Shown piece after piece: positions 23,734-32,171 of a DNA stretch of 51,344 nt. Position 1 is the first letter of the stretch. Every line of letters begins with the position of its first letter. Made by a program: the position numbers and the translations under genes. The notes beneath the pieces were generated by a model. That model ran no database searches. It was given only the letters and a program-made list of their open reading frames with translations, and had not been told where the DNA came from. Source of the DNA: Bacillota bacterium (GTDB lineage Bacteria; Bacillota; Clostridia; Peptostreptococcales; Anaerovoracaceae); assembly GCA_019420525.1 (NCBI GenBank), contig JAHZHA010000007.1:1-51344 (forward strand), in the 5' to 3' direction.

Positions 23734-25568
23734 TTTTTCCCATGCCTCTCGTTTTCGATCTGTTCCGCCAGGTCGTTAAGATAGACCCAGCGCTCCATTT
23801 TCTCTTCCAGTTCGGTTTCCAGTTTTCGATGCTCCTCGGACAGTTCCTGAAGCTTCACGTAATCATCTGCCGTCTGAGCCATCTCTTCGCCCAGCCCTGC
23901 GATTTTCTCCTCCAGAGCGGCGATATCGCTGTCGATCGTTTCGAATTCTTTTTTTTCGCTGAATGTGAATTTCAGCTTTTTTTCCCGGGCCGGGCGTCCC
24001 TGCTTTTCGCCGGAAGAACTGACGTTTTTCGCAGTAGACGCCTTTTTGCCGGTATTTTTCGCGTTCATCTCTTTCGTCAGCTGTTCCAGCTCTCTGGCTT
24101 TCATGGCGTCCGTGTAGCCTCCCGGATAGTGGCGCACGATACCGTCGCCTTCAAAGGAGAAGGTCCGGATGCAGAGGCGGTCCAGGAAGTAGCGGTCGTG
24201 AGAAACGATGATCACGGCGCCGCTGAATTCATCGAGATAATCCTCCAGGACGGTGAGGGTGGCGATATCGAGATCGTTTGTCGGTTCGTCGAAGATCAGG
24301 ACGTTGGGCGCCTGCATCAGGACGCTGAGAAGATAGAGACGCCGCTTTTCGCCGCCTGACAGACGTCCGATGGGAACGGAATGCTTGATGCTGGGGAACA
24401 GAAAACGTTCCAGCATCTGTGAAGCGGAGAGGTATCCGTCTTCCGTACGGACGCTGTCGGAGATGCCTTCCACGAATTTGATGACTCTCTGATCGGGGTC
24501 CCAGACTTGTGTGTCCTGGGAAAAGTATCCGATTTTCACGGTCTGCCCGATGGTGACGGTGCCTTCGTCGGGTTCCACTTCTCCGAGAATCATCTTCAGA
24601 AAAGTCGATTTTCCGCTGCCATTGTCACCGATGATGCCGATGCGGTCGTTGCGCAGAACGGTGTAGGTGAAATCCCGGATGAGCTGTTTGTCTCCGTAGG
24701 CTTTGCTGAGACCTTCGATTTCGATGATCTTTTTTCCCAGACGGCTGCTGACGGTTCCGATGGAGAGACTGGAATCGTCGATGATCAGCTTGCTGTCCCG
24801 CAGCTCCTCGAAGCGTTCGATATGGGATTTCGCCTTCGTGGAGCGGGCCCGGGCGCCTCTGCGGATCCAGGCCAGTTCTTTTTTGTACAGAGCGGCTCTC
24901 TTGCGCTCGCTGGCCAGGGCCATCTCTTCTCTGGCGGCTTTCGTCTCCAGATAGTAGTCGTAGTTTCCTTCGTAAGTATAGAGGCTGCCGCCGTCGATTT
25001 CGAAGATCTTTTTCGTGATCCGGTCCAGAAAATATCTGTCATGGGTGATCATCAGGACGGCGCCTCTGTATCGGACGAGAAAGTCTTCCAGATATACGAT
25101 GACGTCGTTGTCCATGTGGTTGGTGGGTTCGTCCAGGATGAGAAGATCAGCCCCAGAGGAGAGGACGGCAGCCATGGCTACTCTCTTTCTCTGTCCTCCG
25201 GAAAGTTCTTCCATCCTGGCGCCGAAGTCCCGGATGCCCAGCTTCGTCATCATGGAACGGCAGGCGAAGTCCGGCGTTTCGGGATCGACAGCTCTCATGT
25301 ATTTTGCCGCCTGTTCTTCCACCGTCAGATTTCCGTCGTATTCCGGATGCTGGGGAAGATATGCTTTGCGGACGTCGTTTGTATATACGACTTTTCCGCT
25401 GTCGGGTTCTTCGTTGCCGGCGATAATTCTCAGCAGCGTCGATTTTCCCGTGCCGTTGACGCCGATGAGGCCGATTTTCTCCCCTTCGTGTATGCTCAGG
25501 CTGATATCCTGCAGAAGAGGCTTTTCGGTGTAGCTTTTATTTATCTTATCTGCATTTACTAAAATCAT
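23730..25568 (-). CDS. ABC-F family ATPase (Uup-like), ribosome-associated type
   Basis: The frame extends to 25868, but homologous sequence starts at MILVNADKINKSYTEKPLLQD, so I set the start at the ATG at 25568, preceded by GGAG; this gives 612 residues. It contains two ABC ATPase domains with Walker A GVNGTGKST and GDNGSGKST, signatures LSGGQRKR and LSGGEKRR, and Walker B LLILDEPTNHMD and VLIFDEPTNDLD. No membrane segment is present. The C-terminal 80 residues form a Glu/Lys-rich coiled coil, as in Uup. ABC-F proteins act on translating ribosomes; some give antibiotic protection, but nothing here shows that. First gene of a three-gene minus-strand operon. Confidence 0.92.
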   Translation of the reverse strand: MILVNADKINKSYTEKPLLQDISLSIHEGEKIGLIGVNGTGKSTLLRIIAGNEEPDSGKVVYTNDVRKAYLPQHPEYDGNLTVEEQAAKYMRAVDPETPDFACRSMMTKLGIRDFGARMEELSGGQRKRVAMAAVLSSGADLLILDEPTNHMDNDVIVYLEDFLVRYRGAVLMITHDRYFLDRITKKIFEIDGGSLYTYEGNYDYYLETKAAREEMALASERKRAALYKKELAWIRRGARARSTKAKSHIERFEELRDSKLIIDDSSLSIGTVSSRLGKKIIEIEGLSKAYGDKQLIRDFTYTVLRNDRIGIIGDNGSGKSTFLKMILGEVEPDEGTVTIGQTVKIGYFSQDTQVWDPDQRVIKFVEGISDSVRTEDGYLSASQMLERFLFPSIKHSVPIGRLSGGEKRRLYLLSVLMQAPNVLIFDEPTNDLDIATLTVLEDYLDEFSGAVIIVSHDRYFLDRLCIRTFSFEGDGIVRHYPGGYTDAMKARELEQLTKEMNAKNTGKKASTAKNVSSSGEKQGRPAREKKLKFTFSEKKEFETIDSDIAALEEKIAGLGEEMAQTADDYVKLQELSEEHRKLETELEEKMERWVYLNDLAEQIENERHGKK

Positions 25569-25885
25569 CTTTGAAAATTCTCCGCAACAACAAAACAGAT
25601 TTCGGAACGTTCCGGCCGGGCGGCAGATGCGGCACAGCCGGAAACGATGATTATAGGATAACAGAAAAACAGGATGAAATCCACGAGGATGTCCGCCGTT
25701 TTTCTCCGGAGCATTGCGGTGACGCGGGGAAGCGTGAAGGCGGAAACCCTTGAATTGTATGCGTTTTCGGGGCAAGTTACCTATTGAAATGCGGAAGAAG
25801 ATAGTGTAATAATAGAGAGAGAATCGGGTAGGAAGCAGGTTCCCTGTCTGTTCGGAAAAGACGAACAAAAAGGAGACGAAGAACT
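25569..25885. other. Divergent intergenic region
   Basis: These 317 bp separate the minus-strand ABC-F operon from a plus-strand gene and hold no supported coding sequence. ATTATA at 25650-25655 is TATAAT on the minus strand and could be the -10 of the ABC-F operon (weak -35 TTCATC beyond it). The plus-strand promoter at 25784-25812 is listed separately. Confidence 0.5.
25784..25812 (+). promoter_or_regulatory. Promoter of the 91-residue protein gene
   Basis: TTGAAA at 25784-25789 and TAATAA at 25807-25812 are 17 bp apart. The coding start at 25886 has a good RBS (AAAGGAG). Confidence 0.5.
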
Positions 25886-26161
25886 ATGATCACGATTTTT
25901 AACAGAAAAGAGCTCCTGATGACTTCTGACATGCAGAAGCAGGGAGTGGTCAGGCGTATGCTGGTGGAAAACGGCATCAATTATGCGGTTGACGTCGTCA
26001 ATCTGTGGGTTCCTTCTCCGTTTTCCGCCGGACGCCGGATGAATTCCGGAAAGCAGGATGAAAATCCAGCGATACAGAATCAGTATACGATATATGTGAA
26101 GAAATCGGATTACGATGAAGCCTGCGGGCTCATGCATCGGAGGCTCCGGGATGTATTCTGA
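25886..26161 (+). CDS. Small conserved protein of unknown function (91 residues)
   Basis: The sequence ITIFNRKELLMTSDMQKQG followed by VRRMLVENGINYAVDVVN, a PSPFSAG motif and a C-terminal YTIYVKKSDYDEACGLMHRRL is reminiscent of small alpha/beta proteins common in Clostridia and distantly of the DUF2007 (putative signal-transducing) group, in which a two-fold beta-alpha-beta unit ends with a YIYVKK strand. No catalytic residues, signal peptide or membrane segments are visible. It stands alone with its own promoter and RBS and a hairpin downstream. I assign no function. Confidence 0.75.
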   Translation: MITIFNRKELLMTSDMQKQGVVRRMLVENGINYAVDVVNLWVPSPFSAGRRMNSGKQDENPAIQNQYTIYVKKSDYDEACGLMHRRLRDVF

Positions 26162-26262
26162 CTCTTCACCGGTTTATGCAAATTTCTGAAGATTCTTTCC
26201 AATGCTGACGTGCCGACGGCAAGACAGCGCATGCGGGAACCTGCGCTTTCCATTGTGAAACG

Positions 26263-26303
26263 GCCACCGGGAGATCCGGAGTATGGATTTTCCGGTGGCT
26301 GTT
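26263..26303 (+). terminator. Hairpin after the 91-residue protein gene
   Basis: GCCACCGGGAGATCC at 26263-26277 pairs with GGATTTTCCGGTGGC at 26285-26299 with two G-U wobbles. The following T-run is short (TGTTTGC), so termination strength is uncertain. Confidence 0.55.
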
Positions 26304-26368
26304 TGCAGGGTTAAGCTTTGAAAAAGCATACATTTTTTCCGGCGGAGACTCTCATCTGCCGGAATATC

Positions 26369-26398
26369 TTGCGTTTCTGCAGATACATATGATACAAT
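26369..26398 (+). promoter_or_regulatory. Promoter of moaA-moaC
   Basis: TTGCGT at 26369-26374 and TACAAT at 26393-26398 are 18 bp apart. Start of transcription near 26405 would leave a leader of about 200 nt before the moaA ATG, long enough for an RNA regulatory element. Confidence 0.55.
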
Positions 26399-26605
26399 GA
26401 ACCGGTTAAACGCCACAAAGAGAAAAATCCGACGGTCGTTTTTCCGTTTTCTTTTTGCACTGCAGCGGGTATATATACTGAGATCCCGCAGCGGCGGAAA
26501 CGCCTGCGGAACGGCGGAGAGAGGGGAAAATATCTCCGCTTTCCGGGAATCTGCGCAGCGGATCGGGAAAAAATATATATTATATATAAAGTAGGAATTA
26601 CAGAT

Positions 26606-27568
26606 ATGAAAGACAATTTTGGAAGAGAAATCAATTATCTGCGCATCTCGGTGACCGACCGGTGCAATCTGCGCTGCAGGTACTGCATGCCGGAAACGGG
26701 GTATCAGAATATCATTCCGAAAGAGCAGATTCTATCCTTTGAGGAGATCATCCGGCTGGCAAAGGCGGCGGCTGAAATCGGGATCTCCAAGATACGCCTG
26801 ACCGGCGGCGAACCGCTGGTGCGTCACGGAATCATCGATCTGATCGCCGGAATTAACGCGATTCCGGGGATAGAGGAGATCGGCATCACCACAAACGGCA
26901 TACTGCTGGCGGATATGGCCAGAGATCTCAAAGAAGCCGGGGTCAGCCGGGTGAATATCAGCATCGATACGATGAAGCCGGACAAGTATGCGCGGATCAC
27001 CAGAGGCGGGGATCTGAACCGGGTGCTGGCAGGTATCGAAGCGGCCGAGCGGGAGGGTCTGACTCCTGTGAAGCTGAACGTGGTGGCTCTGGGAGGATTC
27101 AACGATGACGAATTTGCGGATTTCATCGAACTGACGAGAAAGAAGTCGTATGTCGTCCGTTTTATCGAACTGATGCCTATCGGTCATGCAGATGTGGGCG
27201 ATTCTTACGGCTTCATATCGAATCAGGAGATACTGAATCGCTTTCCGGAGTTGGTTCCGGTGGACAGCGAGAAATTTTCGGTATCGCGAGACTACAGACT
27301 TCCTGACGGGAAGGGAAAAGTGGGGCTCATCAGTGCTCTCAGCAATCATTTCTGCTCTTCCTGCAACAAGATACGCCTGACGTCGGACGGAAAGATCAAG
27401 CCGTGCCTCCATTCCAACGAAGAAATCGACATGAAGGGACCGCTTCACCTTTCGGACGGGGAGCTGTTGAAGGCTCTTAAGACGTCGATAAATCACAAAG
27501 TGGCCCATCACATGCTCAATGAAGGAGCGGCGCCTATCGAGCGCGACATGAATAAAATCGGAGGTTAA
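26606..27568 (+). CDS. moaA: GTP 3',8-cyclase MoaA (radical SAM)
   Basis: MoaA performs the first step of molybdenum-cofactor synthesis, cyclising GTP. The 320-residue protein has the radical-SAM CxxxCxxC cluster motif VTDRCNLRCRYCMPE near residues 17-30, the SAM-binding RLTGGEPLVR near 64-73, ITTNG and VNISIDTMKPDKY, and the MoaA-specific second [4Fe-4S] motif HFCSSCNKIRLTSDGKIKPCLHS near 250-272. The C-terminal tail ends in MNKIGG, keeping the Gly-Gly needed for activity. It is followed by moaC after 4 bp. Oxygen-sensitive clusters agree with an anaerobic lifestyle. Confidence 0.97.
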   Translation: MKDNFGREINYLRISVTDRCNLRCRYCMPETGYQNIIPKEQILSFEEIIRLAKAAAEIGISKIRLTGGEPLVRHGIIDLIAGINAIPGIEEIGITTNGILLADMARDLKEAGVSRVNISIDTMKPDKYARITRGGDLNRVLAGIEAAEREGLTPVKLNVVALGGFNDDEFADFIELTRKKSYVVRFIELMPIGHADVGDSYGFISNQEILNRFPELVPVDSEKFSVSRDYRLPDGKGKVGLISALSNHFCSSCNKIRLTSDGKIKPCLHSNEEIDMKGPLHLSDGELLKALKTSINHKVAHHMLNEGAAPIERDMNKIGG

Positions 27569-27572
27569 TGCA

Positions 27573-28052
27573 ATGGAGGAAAGACTGACACATATCGACG
27601 AAAACGGCAGGCCGAGAATGGTGGACGTGGGTGCAAAGGCGGACACGAAGCGGATCGCTGTAGCGAAAGGCAGCATCTACATGCATCCGGAGACGCTGAA
27701 GAGGATAAAAGAGGGTTCTATCGCAAAAGGAGACGTTCTCTCTGTAGCTCAGACGGCAGGCATCATGGCGGCTAAAAATACGGCGTCTAATATTCCGATG
27801 TGCCACAATATCTTCATCACCGGTGTAGACATGGATTTTCAGTTGGATGAAGCGAAATCAGCCGTTCATATCGAGGCACAGGCGTCTACCATCGGTAAGA
27901 CGGGAATCGAAATGGAATCTTTAAACGCAGTGGCTATCGCAGCCCTGACGATTTACGACATGTGCAAAGCCATCGACAGAGGCATGCGCATCACGGACAT
28001 CCGTCTTGTACGGAAAGAAGGCGGAAAATCCGGCGTTTTCACGGCGGAATAA
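27573..28052 (+). CDS. moaC: Cyclic pyranopterin monophosphate synthase MoaC
   Basis: MoaC converts the MoaA product to cyclic pyranopterin monophosphate. The 159 residues include LTHIDENGRPRMVDVGAKADTKRIA, GIMAAKNTASNIPMCHNIFITGVDMDF and GKTGIEMESLNAVAIAALTIYDMCKAIDRGM, with the conserved His, Glu, Asp and Lys of the family. The usual CHPL is CHNI here, a small deviation next to the conserved His. It lies 4 bp after moaA. No other Moco genes (moaB/mogA, moaDE, moeA) are in the window, so the pathway is completed elsewhere in the genome. Confidence 0.97.
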   Translation: MEERLTHIDENGRPRMVDVGAKADTKRIAVAKGSIYMHPETLKRIKEGSIAKGDVLSVAQTAGIMAAKNTASNIPMCHNIFITGVDMDFQLDEAKSAVHIEAQASTIGKTGIEMESLNAVAIAALTIYDMCKAIDRGMRITDIRLVRKEGGKSGVFTAE

Positions 28053-28073
28053 AAAATACTGGGACTTTTTTAA

Positions 28074-28112
28074 CGGTTACGTTTGCATTTATGCAAAAAC
28101 GGACCGTTTTTT
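28074..28112 (+). terminator. Terminator after moaC
   Basis: CGTTTGCAT and ATGCAAAAACG form a stem, possibly extended by GGT/ACC, followed by GTTTTTT at 28106-28112. It closes the moaAC unit before the argB promoter. Confidence 0.55.
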
Positions 28113-28135
28113 GTGGGTATTTTTATACGGAAATA

Positions 28136-28165
28136 CTTGAATAAATATTAACAGAAATGTATAAT
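28136..28165 (+). promoter_or_regulatory. argB promoter with overlapping ARG box
   Basis: TTGAAT (28137-28142) and TATAAT (28160-28165) are 17 bp apart. The stretch CTTGAATAAATATTAACA (28136-28153) resembles an ArgR/AhrC-binding ARG box and covers the -35, consistent with repression by arginine. The regulator gene is not in the window. Confidence 0.65.
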
Positions 28166-28205
28166 TATAAATCATCATGCGGAAAGGTACAGGAGGTTGA
28201 AAAGA

Positions 28206-29069
28206 ATGCAAAGAGCGGAAATACTCATAGAAGCCCTTCCATACATCAAAAGATTTACAGGTAAAACATTTGTTATCAAATACGGCGGCAGCGTCATGGA
28301 AAATGAAGTGCTCAAGAAGAAGTTCATCGAGGATGTGGCTCTTTTGAAGCTGGTCGGCATAAATATCGTCATCGTTCATGGAGGTGGCAAGCGGATCAAC
28401 GCTATGCTGAATCAGGTGGATCTCGACGTGAAATTCCAGCAGGGACAGAGGGTGACAGACGAACAAGTCATGAAGATCGTGGAGATGGTTCTTTCGGGTC
28501 AGGTGAATAAGGATCTGTCCGCTTGCCTCAGCCAGCACGGTCTCAATGCGGTGGGTCTCTGCGGCCGGGACAGTAATCTGCTGAAAGCCGTCAAGAATTA
28601 TGCGATGGGAACCGACGGCGAAAAACTGGATCTCGGATATGTGGGCCGGGTTTCCGAAGTAAACAAGGATGTTCTCACGGATCTCATCGCTGCGGATTAC
28701 GTTCCGATTATCTCGCCGGTGGCCTGCGGGGAAAACGGAGAGACGTTCAACGTAAATGCGGATTACGCTGCGGGAGCGGTCAGCGGAGCTCTCGAAGCGG
28801 AGAAACTGATCCTTCTTTCCGATATCAAAGGACTGTATCGGGATATAAACGATGAAGATTCCTTTATTCCGGAGATCAGTTGTGATAAAGTGGAAGAGTA
28901 TATCGAAGAGGGGATCATTGCCGGCGGCATGATTCCGAAGATGCGGTGCTGCGTAGATGCCATTCAGAAGGGTACCAGGGAAGTGGCGATTATCGACGGC
29001 AGAGTGGAACACAGCTTGCTTATCGAAATCTTCACTCATTCCGGAAGCGGTACGATGGTGACGAAATAG
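28206..29069 (+). CDS. argB: Acetylglutamate kinase
   Basis: ArgB phosphorylates N-acetylglutamate in arginine synthesis. An in-frame TTG at 28197 overlaps the AGGAGG sequence, so the ATG at 28206, spaced 9 bp from it, is the start, giving 287 residues. Motifs seen are FVIKYGGSVM near residue 25, IVIVHGGGKRINAML near 53-66, GLCGRDSNLL, YVPIISPVACGENGETFNVNADYAAGAVSGAL and GGMIPKMRCCVDAI. It is the first gene of argB-argJ-argC, an order different from the more common argC-J-B-D. Regulated by the ARG-box promoter immediately upstream. Confidence 0.97.
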   Translation: MQRAEILIEALPYIKRFTGKTFVIKYGGSVMENEVLKKKFIEDVALLKLVGINIVIVHGGGKRINAMLNQVDLDVKFQQGQRVTDEQVMKIVEMVLSGQVNKDLSACLSQHGLNAVGLCGRDSNLLKAVKNYAMGTDGEKLDLGYVGRVSEVNKDVLTDLIAADYVPIISPVACGENGETFNVNADYAAGAVSGALEAEKLILLSDIKGLYRDINDEDSFIPEISCDKVEEYIEEGIIAGGMIPKMRCCVDAIQKGTREVAIIDGRVEHSLLIEIFTHSGSGTMVTK

Positions 29070-29140
29070 GCGAATCGGGAAGACGGCCGGAAAAAGGACG
29101 TTGCAGAGAAAAACAGAACAGCAAATGACGAGGTGTAACG

Positions 29141-30358
29141 ATGAAAACAATCGAGGGAAAATCCGTATCCTGCGTAAAAGGTATTCAGGCTGCAGGCTGT
29201 GCGGTGGGCCTCAAAAAGAGCGGAAAAAAAGATATGGGACTGATCTTCAGTGAAGTTCCTGCAGTATGTGCCGGTGTATTTACAAAAAATGCGGTAAAGG
29301 CCGCTCCGGTACTGGTAGATATGGAAAAGGTGAAAAATCCGGTCACCAGGGCGTTTATCATCAACAGCGGCAACGCCAACGCCTGTACAGGTGATCAGGG
29401 AATTGCAGATGCGGAAGCTATGGCGGAGCGTACAGCGGAACATCTGGGGATCCGGCCGGAGGAAGTCATGGTTTTTTCCACGGGCGTCATCGGCCAGCCG
29501 ATGCCGATGGATACGATTCTCGGCGGAATCGGTATCTGCGCGGAAGCTCTGGCCTCCGGAGGAGATGAGGTTCATCAGGCCATCATGACGACAGATACGA
29601 AGGAAAAATGCTTTTTCGTCGAAGAGGAAATCGGTGGAAAGACGGTGAGCATCTGCGGAATCGCCAAAGGTTCCGGAATGATTCATCCGAATATGGGAAC
29701 GATGCTCTCTTATGTGGTGACAGATGCCGCGGTCACGAAAGAAGTCCTGGAACACATTCAGAAGACGGCGACACATACCACCTTCAATATGGTGACGGTG
29801 GACGGCGATACCAGCACCAACGATACGGCAGTCATTCTGGCCAACGGCTGTGCGGAAAATCCGGTGATCGACCGCACGGAAGGGGAAGATTACGAAAAAT
29901 TCTACGATGCGGTCTACTATATCAGCGAATGTCTGGCCAAGGCCATCGCTGCCGACGGAGAAGGCGCATCGCGGATGATCGAAGTCGATCTGAAGGGTGC
30001 TGATACGGAAGAGACTGCACGACTGTGCGCCCGTTCCGTGGCTTCTTCCAGTCTGGTAAAAGCAGCCATGCACGGATCGGATGCCAACTGGGGACGTGTT
30101 CTCTGTGCCATGGGATATTCCGGTGCAGATTTCGATCAGATGAAGGTGGATGTGGCATTTTCCAGTGCCAAAGGCAGCATTGACGTATTTCTGCAGGGCG
30201 TTCCACAGGCTTTCGATGAGGACAAGGCGTTGGAGATTCTGAAGGAAGATGTGGTTCATATCGACATCGATATGCATGCTGGCGAGTACGCAGTGAAAGC
30301 ATGGGGCTGCGATCTGACAAAGGAATATGTGGCTATCAACGGAGATTATCGTTCCTAG
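29141..30358 (+). CDS. argJ: Glutamate N-acetyltransferase / ornithine acetyltransferase
   Basis: ArgJ recycles the acetyl group from N-acetylornithine to glutamate; some members also use acetyl-CoA. The 405-residue precursor self-cleaves before a threonine to form two subunits; the cleavage motif here is MGTMLS, with the nucleophile Thr at about residue 187 (Gly replaces the usual Ala before it). Other conserved stretches are FTKNAVKAAPV, INSGNANACTGDQG, FSTGVIGQPMP, KGSGMIHPN and FNMVTVDGDTSTNDT. It follows argB after 71 bp and precedes argC by 92 bp. No separate argA or argE is in the window. Confidence 0.96.
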   Translation: MKTIEGKSVSCVKGIQAAGCAVGLKKSGKKDMGLIFSEVPAVCAGVFTKNAVKAAPVLVDMEKVKNPVTRAFIINSGNANACTGDQGIADAEAMAERTAEHLGIRPEEVMVFSTGVIGQPMPMDTILGGIGICAEALASGGDEVHQAIMTTDTKEKCFFVEEEIGGKTVSICGIAKGSGMIHPNMGTMLSYVVTDAAVTKEVLEHIQKTATHTTFNMVTVDGDTSTNDTAVILANGCAENPVIDRTEGEDYEKFYDAVYYISECLAKAIAADGEGASRMIEVDLKGADTEETARLCARSVASSSLVKAAMHGSDANWGRVLCAMGYSGADFDQMKVDVAFSSAKGSIDVFLQGVPQAFDEDKALEILKEDVVHIDIDMHAGEYAVKAWGCDLTKEYVAINGDYRS

Positions 30359-30450
30359 TTTGCGTTCTGTTTTTTCTGTCTGCGCAAAAATGCAGCGGGA
30401 AAACATATAAAATATAAAAGATTTTGAAAGATACGGAAAGAAGGTTTTTT

Positions 30451-31494
30451 ATGATAAAGGCAGGAGTTATCGGAGCGACAGGATATGCGGGACAGCAGCT
30501 CGTAAGTCTTCTGATCAATCATCCTGAGGCGGAAGTGACATTTGTCTCTTCAAATTCTTATGCGGGACAGCTGTTTTCCGATGTCTATCCGCAGTTCTAT
30601 CAGATTCTGGATCAGCCGCTGCTGAGTACGGAAGAGGCAAAGGCGGCAATCGGAGATGTTGATGTGGTATTTACTGCTCTGCCAAACGGTCTGGTATTCG
30701 ACATCGCAGAGCTCGCCATGGAAAAAGGTACGAAAATTATCGACTTCAGCGCAGATTTTCGCCTGGACGATCCGGCGGTCTACGAGGAATGGTACAAGAC
30801 AGAGCATACCGCCCGTCATCTGATTGAAAAGCAGGTCTACGGTCTGCCGGAGCTGTGGAGGGAAAAAATACAGGATGCACAGCTTATAGCAAATCCGGGC
30901 TGCTATACTACGGCCAGTATTCTGGCTGTTTCAGCTCTTTTGAGAGAAGAAGGACTTGTCGACAAAAATCATATTATCATTGACGCGAAGTCGGGAATCA
31001 CGGGTTCCGGAAGAAAGGCAAATGTATCGCTGCTTTATGCGGAAGCCGGTGAATCCGTCAAGGCTTATGGAATCGCAAATCACCGCCATACGCCGGAAAT
31101 CGAGCAGGAACTTTCCAAAGTAGCAGGTCAAGAGATCTGTCTCCAGTTCACACCACATCTGATGCCGATGAAAAGAGGTATTCTCGCCACTATTTATGTG
31201 GACCTTCTGAAGGATGTCACGGAGGACGATCTGTATGCTGTCTATGAAAAATATTACGGACATGAAAAATTTGTACGTATCCGCAGAGGCATGTGCGAAA
31301 CTAGATTTGTGGTGGGAACCAATTACTGTGATATCAGTGTCCGCGTGGACCGCAGAACGAGACGCGCCATCATCACATCCTGTATCGACAATATGATGAA
31401 AGGTGCGGCAGGACAGGCTCTTCAGAATATGAATATCGTCTGTGGACTCGATGAAGCGGCCGGCCTCGACAGACTTTCCATCGTGGCACCATAG
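30451..31494 (+). CDS. argC: N-acetyl-gamma-glutamyl-phosphate reductase
   Basis: ArgC reduces the acylphosphate made by ArgB with NADPH. The start is the ATG at 30451, with AGAAGG six bases upstream; a TTG 27 bp earlier lacks an RBS and adds non-family residues. The 347 residues open with the dinucleotide-binding AGVIGATGYAGQQLVSLL, followed by VVFTALPNG, IDFSADFRL, the catalytic-cysteine motif NPGCYTTASIL near residue 152, and HRHTPEIEQEL and TPHLMPMKRGILAT. It is the third gene of the arg block; an 8-bp gap links it to the DUF2752 gene. Confidence 0.97.
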   Translation: MIKAGVIGATGYAGQQLVSLLINHPEAEVTFVSSNSYAGQLFSDVYPQFYQILDQPLLSTEEAKAAIGDVDVVFTALPNGLVFDIAELAMEKGTKIIDFSADFRLDDPAVYEEWYKTEHTARHLIEKQVYGLPELWREKIQDAQLIANPGCYTTASILAVSALLREEGLVDKNHIIIDAKSGITGSGRKANVSLLYAEAGESVKAYGIANHRHTPEIEQELSKVAGQEICLQFTPHLMPMKRGILATIYVDLLKDVTEDDLYAVYEKYYGHEKFVRIRRGMCETRFVVGTNYCDISVRVDRRTRRAIITSCIDNMMKGAAGQALQNMNIVCGLDEAAGLDRLSIVAP

Positions 31495-31502
31495 GGCGGA
31501 TT

Positions 31503-31994
31503 ATGGACATCCGGTTCAGAAAGTGCGGCAGCAGACCGGAGACTGCTGTAAAAAGAAATGTTTCCGGAATCTTTAAAGATGCCCTGGATCAGATGATACG
31601 TGACTTCAGATCAGCAAAACGGGCGCTCCTGTACGTGGGCGCCTGTTTTTTTGTTTTGTGGTTGCTCACAGGGAGCATCTGTCCTATGCATGCCGTCACC
31701 GGAATTCCCTGTCCCGGCTGCGGTCTGACGAGAGCGGGACTTCAGGCGTTGACGCTGGACTTCGCGGGGGCCTGGCGGATGAATCCCTTTATCTTTCCCA
31801 TAGGAGTTCTGATTCTCATCTGGTGTATTTACCGCTATCTGCTGCTGAAAAAGCCGGGCTCCTGGTTTTCATGGTGCGCTGCTGCGGTACTGGCGGGTCT
31901 GGTGATTTTTTACGTTTGGCGAATGGTCTGCTTTTTTCCGGGAGAAGCTCCGATGGATTATCTGGAGAATTGTCTGGCATGTCGTTTTTTATAA
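31503..31994 (+). CDS. DUF2752 family membrane protein
   Basis: A 163-residue protein with a basic N-terminal 40 residues and three predicted membrane helices (about 43-60, 95-112 and 122-142). Between the first two lies CPMHAVTGIPCPGCGLTRAGLQ, the cysteine-rich signature of DUF2752. Function of the family is unknown. It lies 8 bp after argC and so is probably transcribed with the arginine genes, although no link to arginine is known. The RBS is weak (GGGCGG). The N-terminal extension before the first helix is longer than I would expect for the family, so an internal start remains possible. Confidence 0.85.
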   Translation: MDIRFRKCGSRPETAVKRNVSGIFKDALDQMIRDFRSAKRALLYVGACFFVLWLLTGSICPMHAVTGIPCPGCGLTRAGLQALTLDFAGAWRMNPFIFPIGVLILIWCIYRYLLLKKPGSWFSWCAAAVLAGLVIFYVWRMVCFFPGEAPMDYLENCLACRFL

Positions 31995-32056
31995 CCTGGA
32001 AGCTGTTTCAGAAATCTGTCTGACCGGCTGAAATGAGCCGGAAAGTACTGTTGTAA

Positions 32057-32085
32057 TTGTAAAATAATTTATTATATGTTAAAAT
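32057..32085 (+). promoter_or_regulatory. Promoter of the small membrane protein gene
   Basis: TTGTAA at 32057-32062 and TAAAAT at 32080-32085 are 17 bp apart; a TATAAT directly follows at 32086-32091 and could be used with a poorer -35. The surrounding sequence is very AT-rich. Confidence 0.5.
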
Positions 32086-32171
32086 TATAATGGAGAGTAC
32101 TCAGATTCTACAGCAGGAATGGCAGCAAAATGATATCTGACATTCGAAAAACAGTTTTACAGGAGGATTTT

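Larger units (their letters stand above)
26162..26605. other. Intergenic region and long leader before moaA
   Basis: These 444 bp contain a terminator-like hairpin (26263-26299), the moaA promoter (26369-26398) and then about 200 nt of GC-rich, hairpin-prone leader. A 65-codon ATG frame within the leader (from 26397) has no RBS and no recognisable product and is not called. I could not recognise a Moco-riboswitch consensus by eye. Confidence 0.5.

Noticed and set aside
22144..23784. Plus-strand 546-codon open frame
   Set aside because: It is antisense to the clearly recognisable GNAT and NAD(P)H-hydrate dehydratase genes, and its translation shows no domain.
24507..25562. Plus-strand 351-codon open frame
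   Set aside because: Antisense to the ABC-F ATPase, whose motifs are all in the minus frame.
25569..25868. 100-residue N-terminal extension of the ABC-F frame
   Set aside because: The translated extension has no family similarity, is compositionally odd, and a GGAG-preceded ATG at 25568 matches the known N-terminus.
26397..26594. 65-codon frame in the moaA leader
   Set aside because: Its ATG overlaps the -10 element, lacks an RBS, and the product is basic and unrecognisable.
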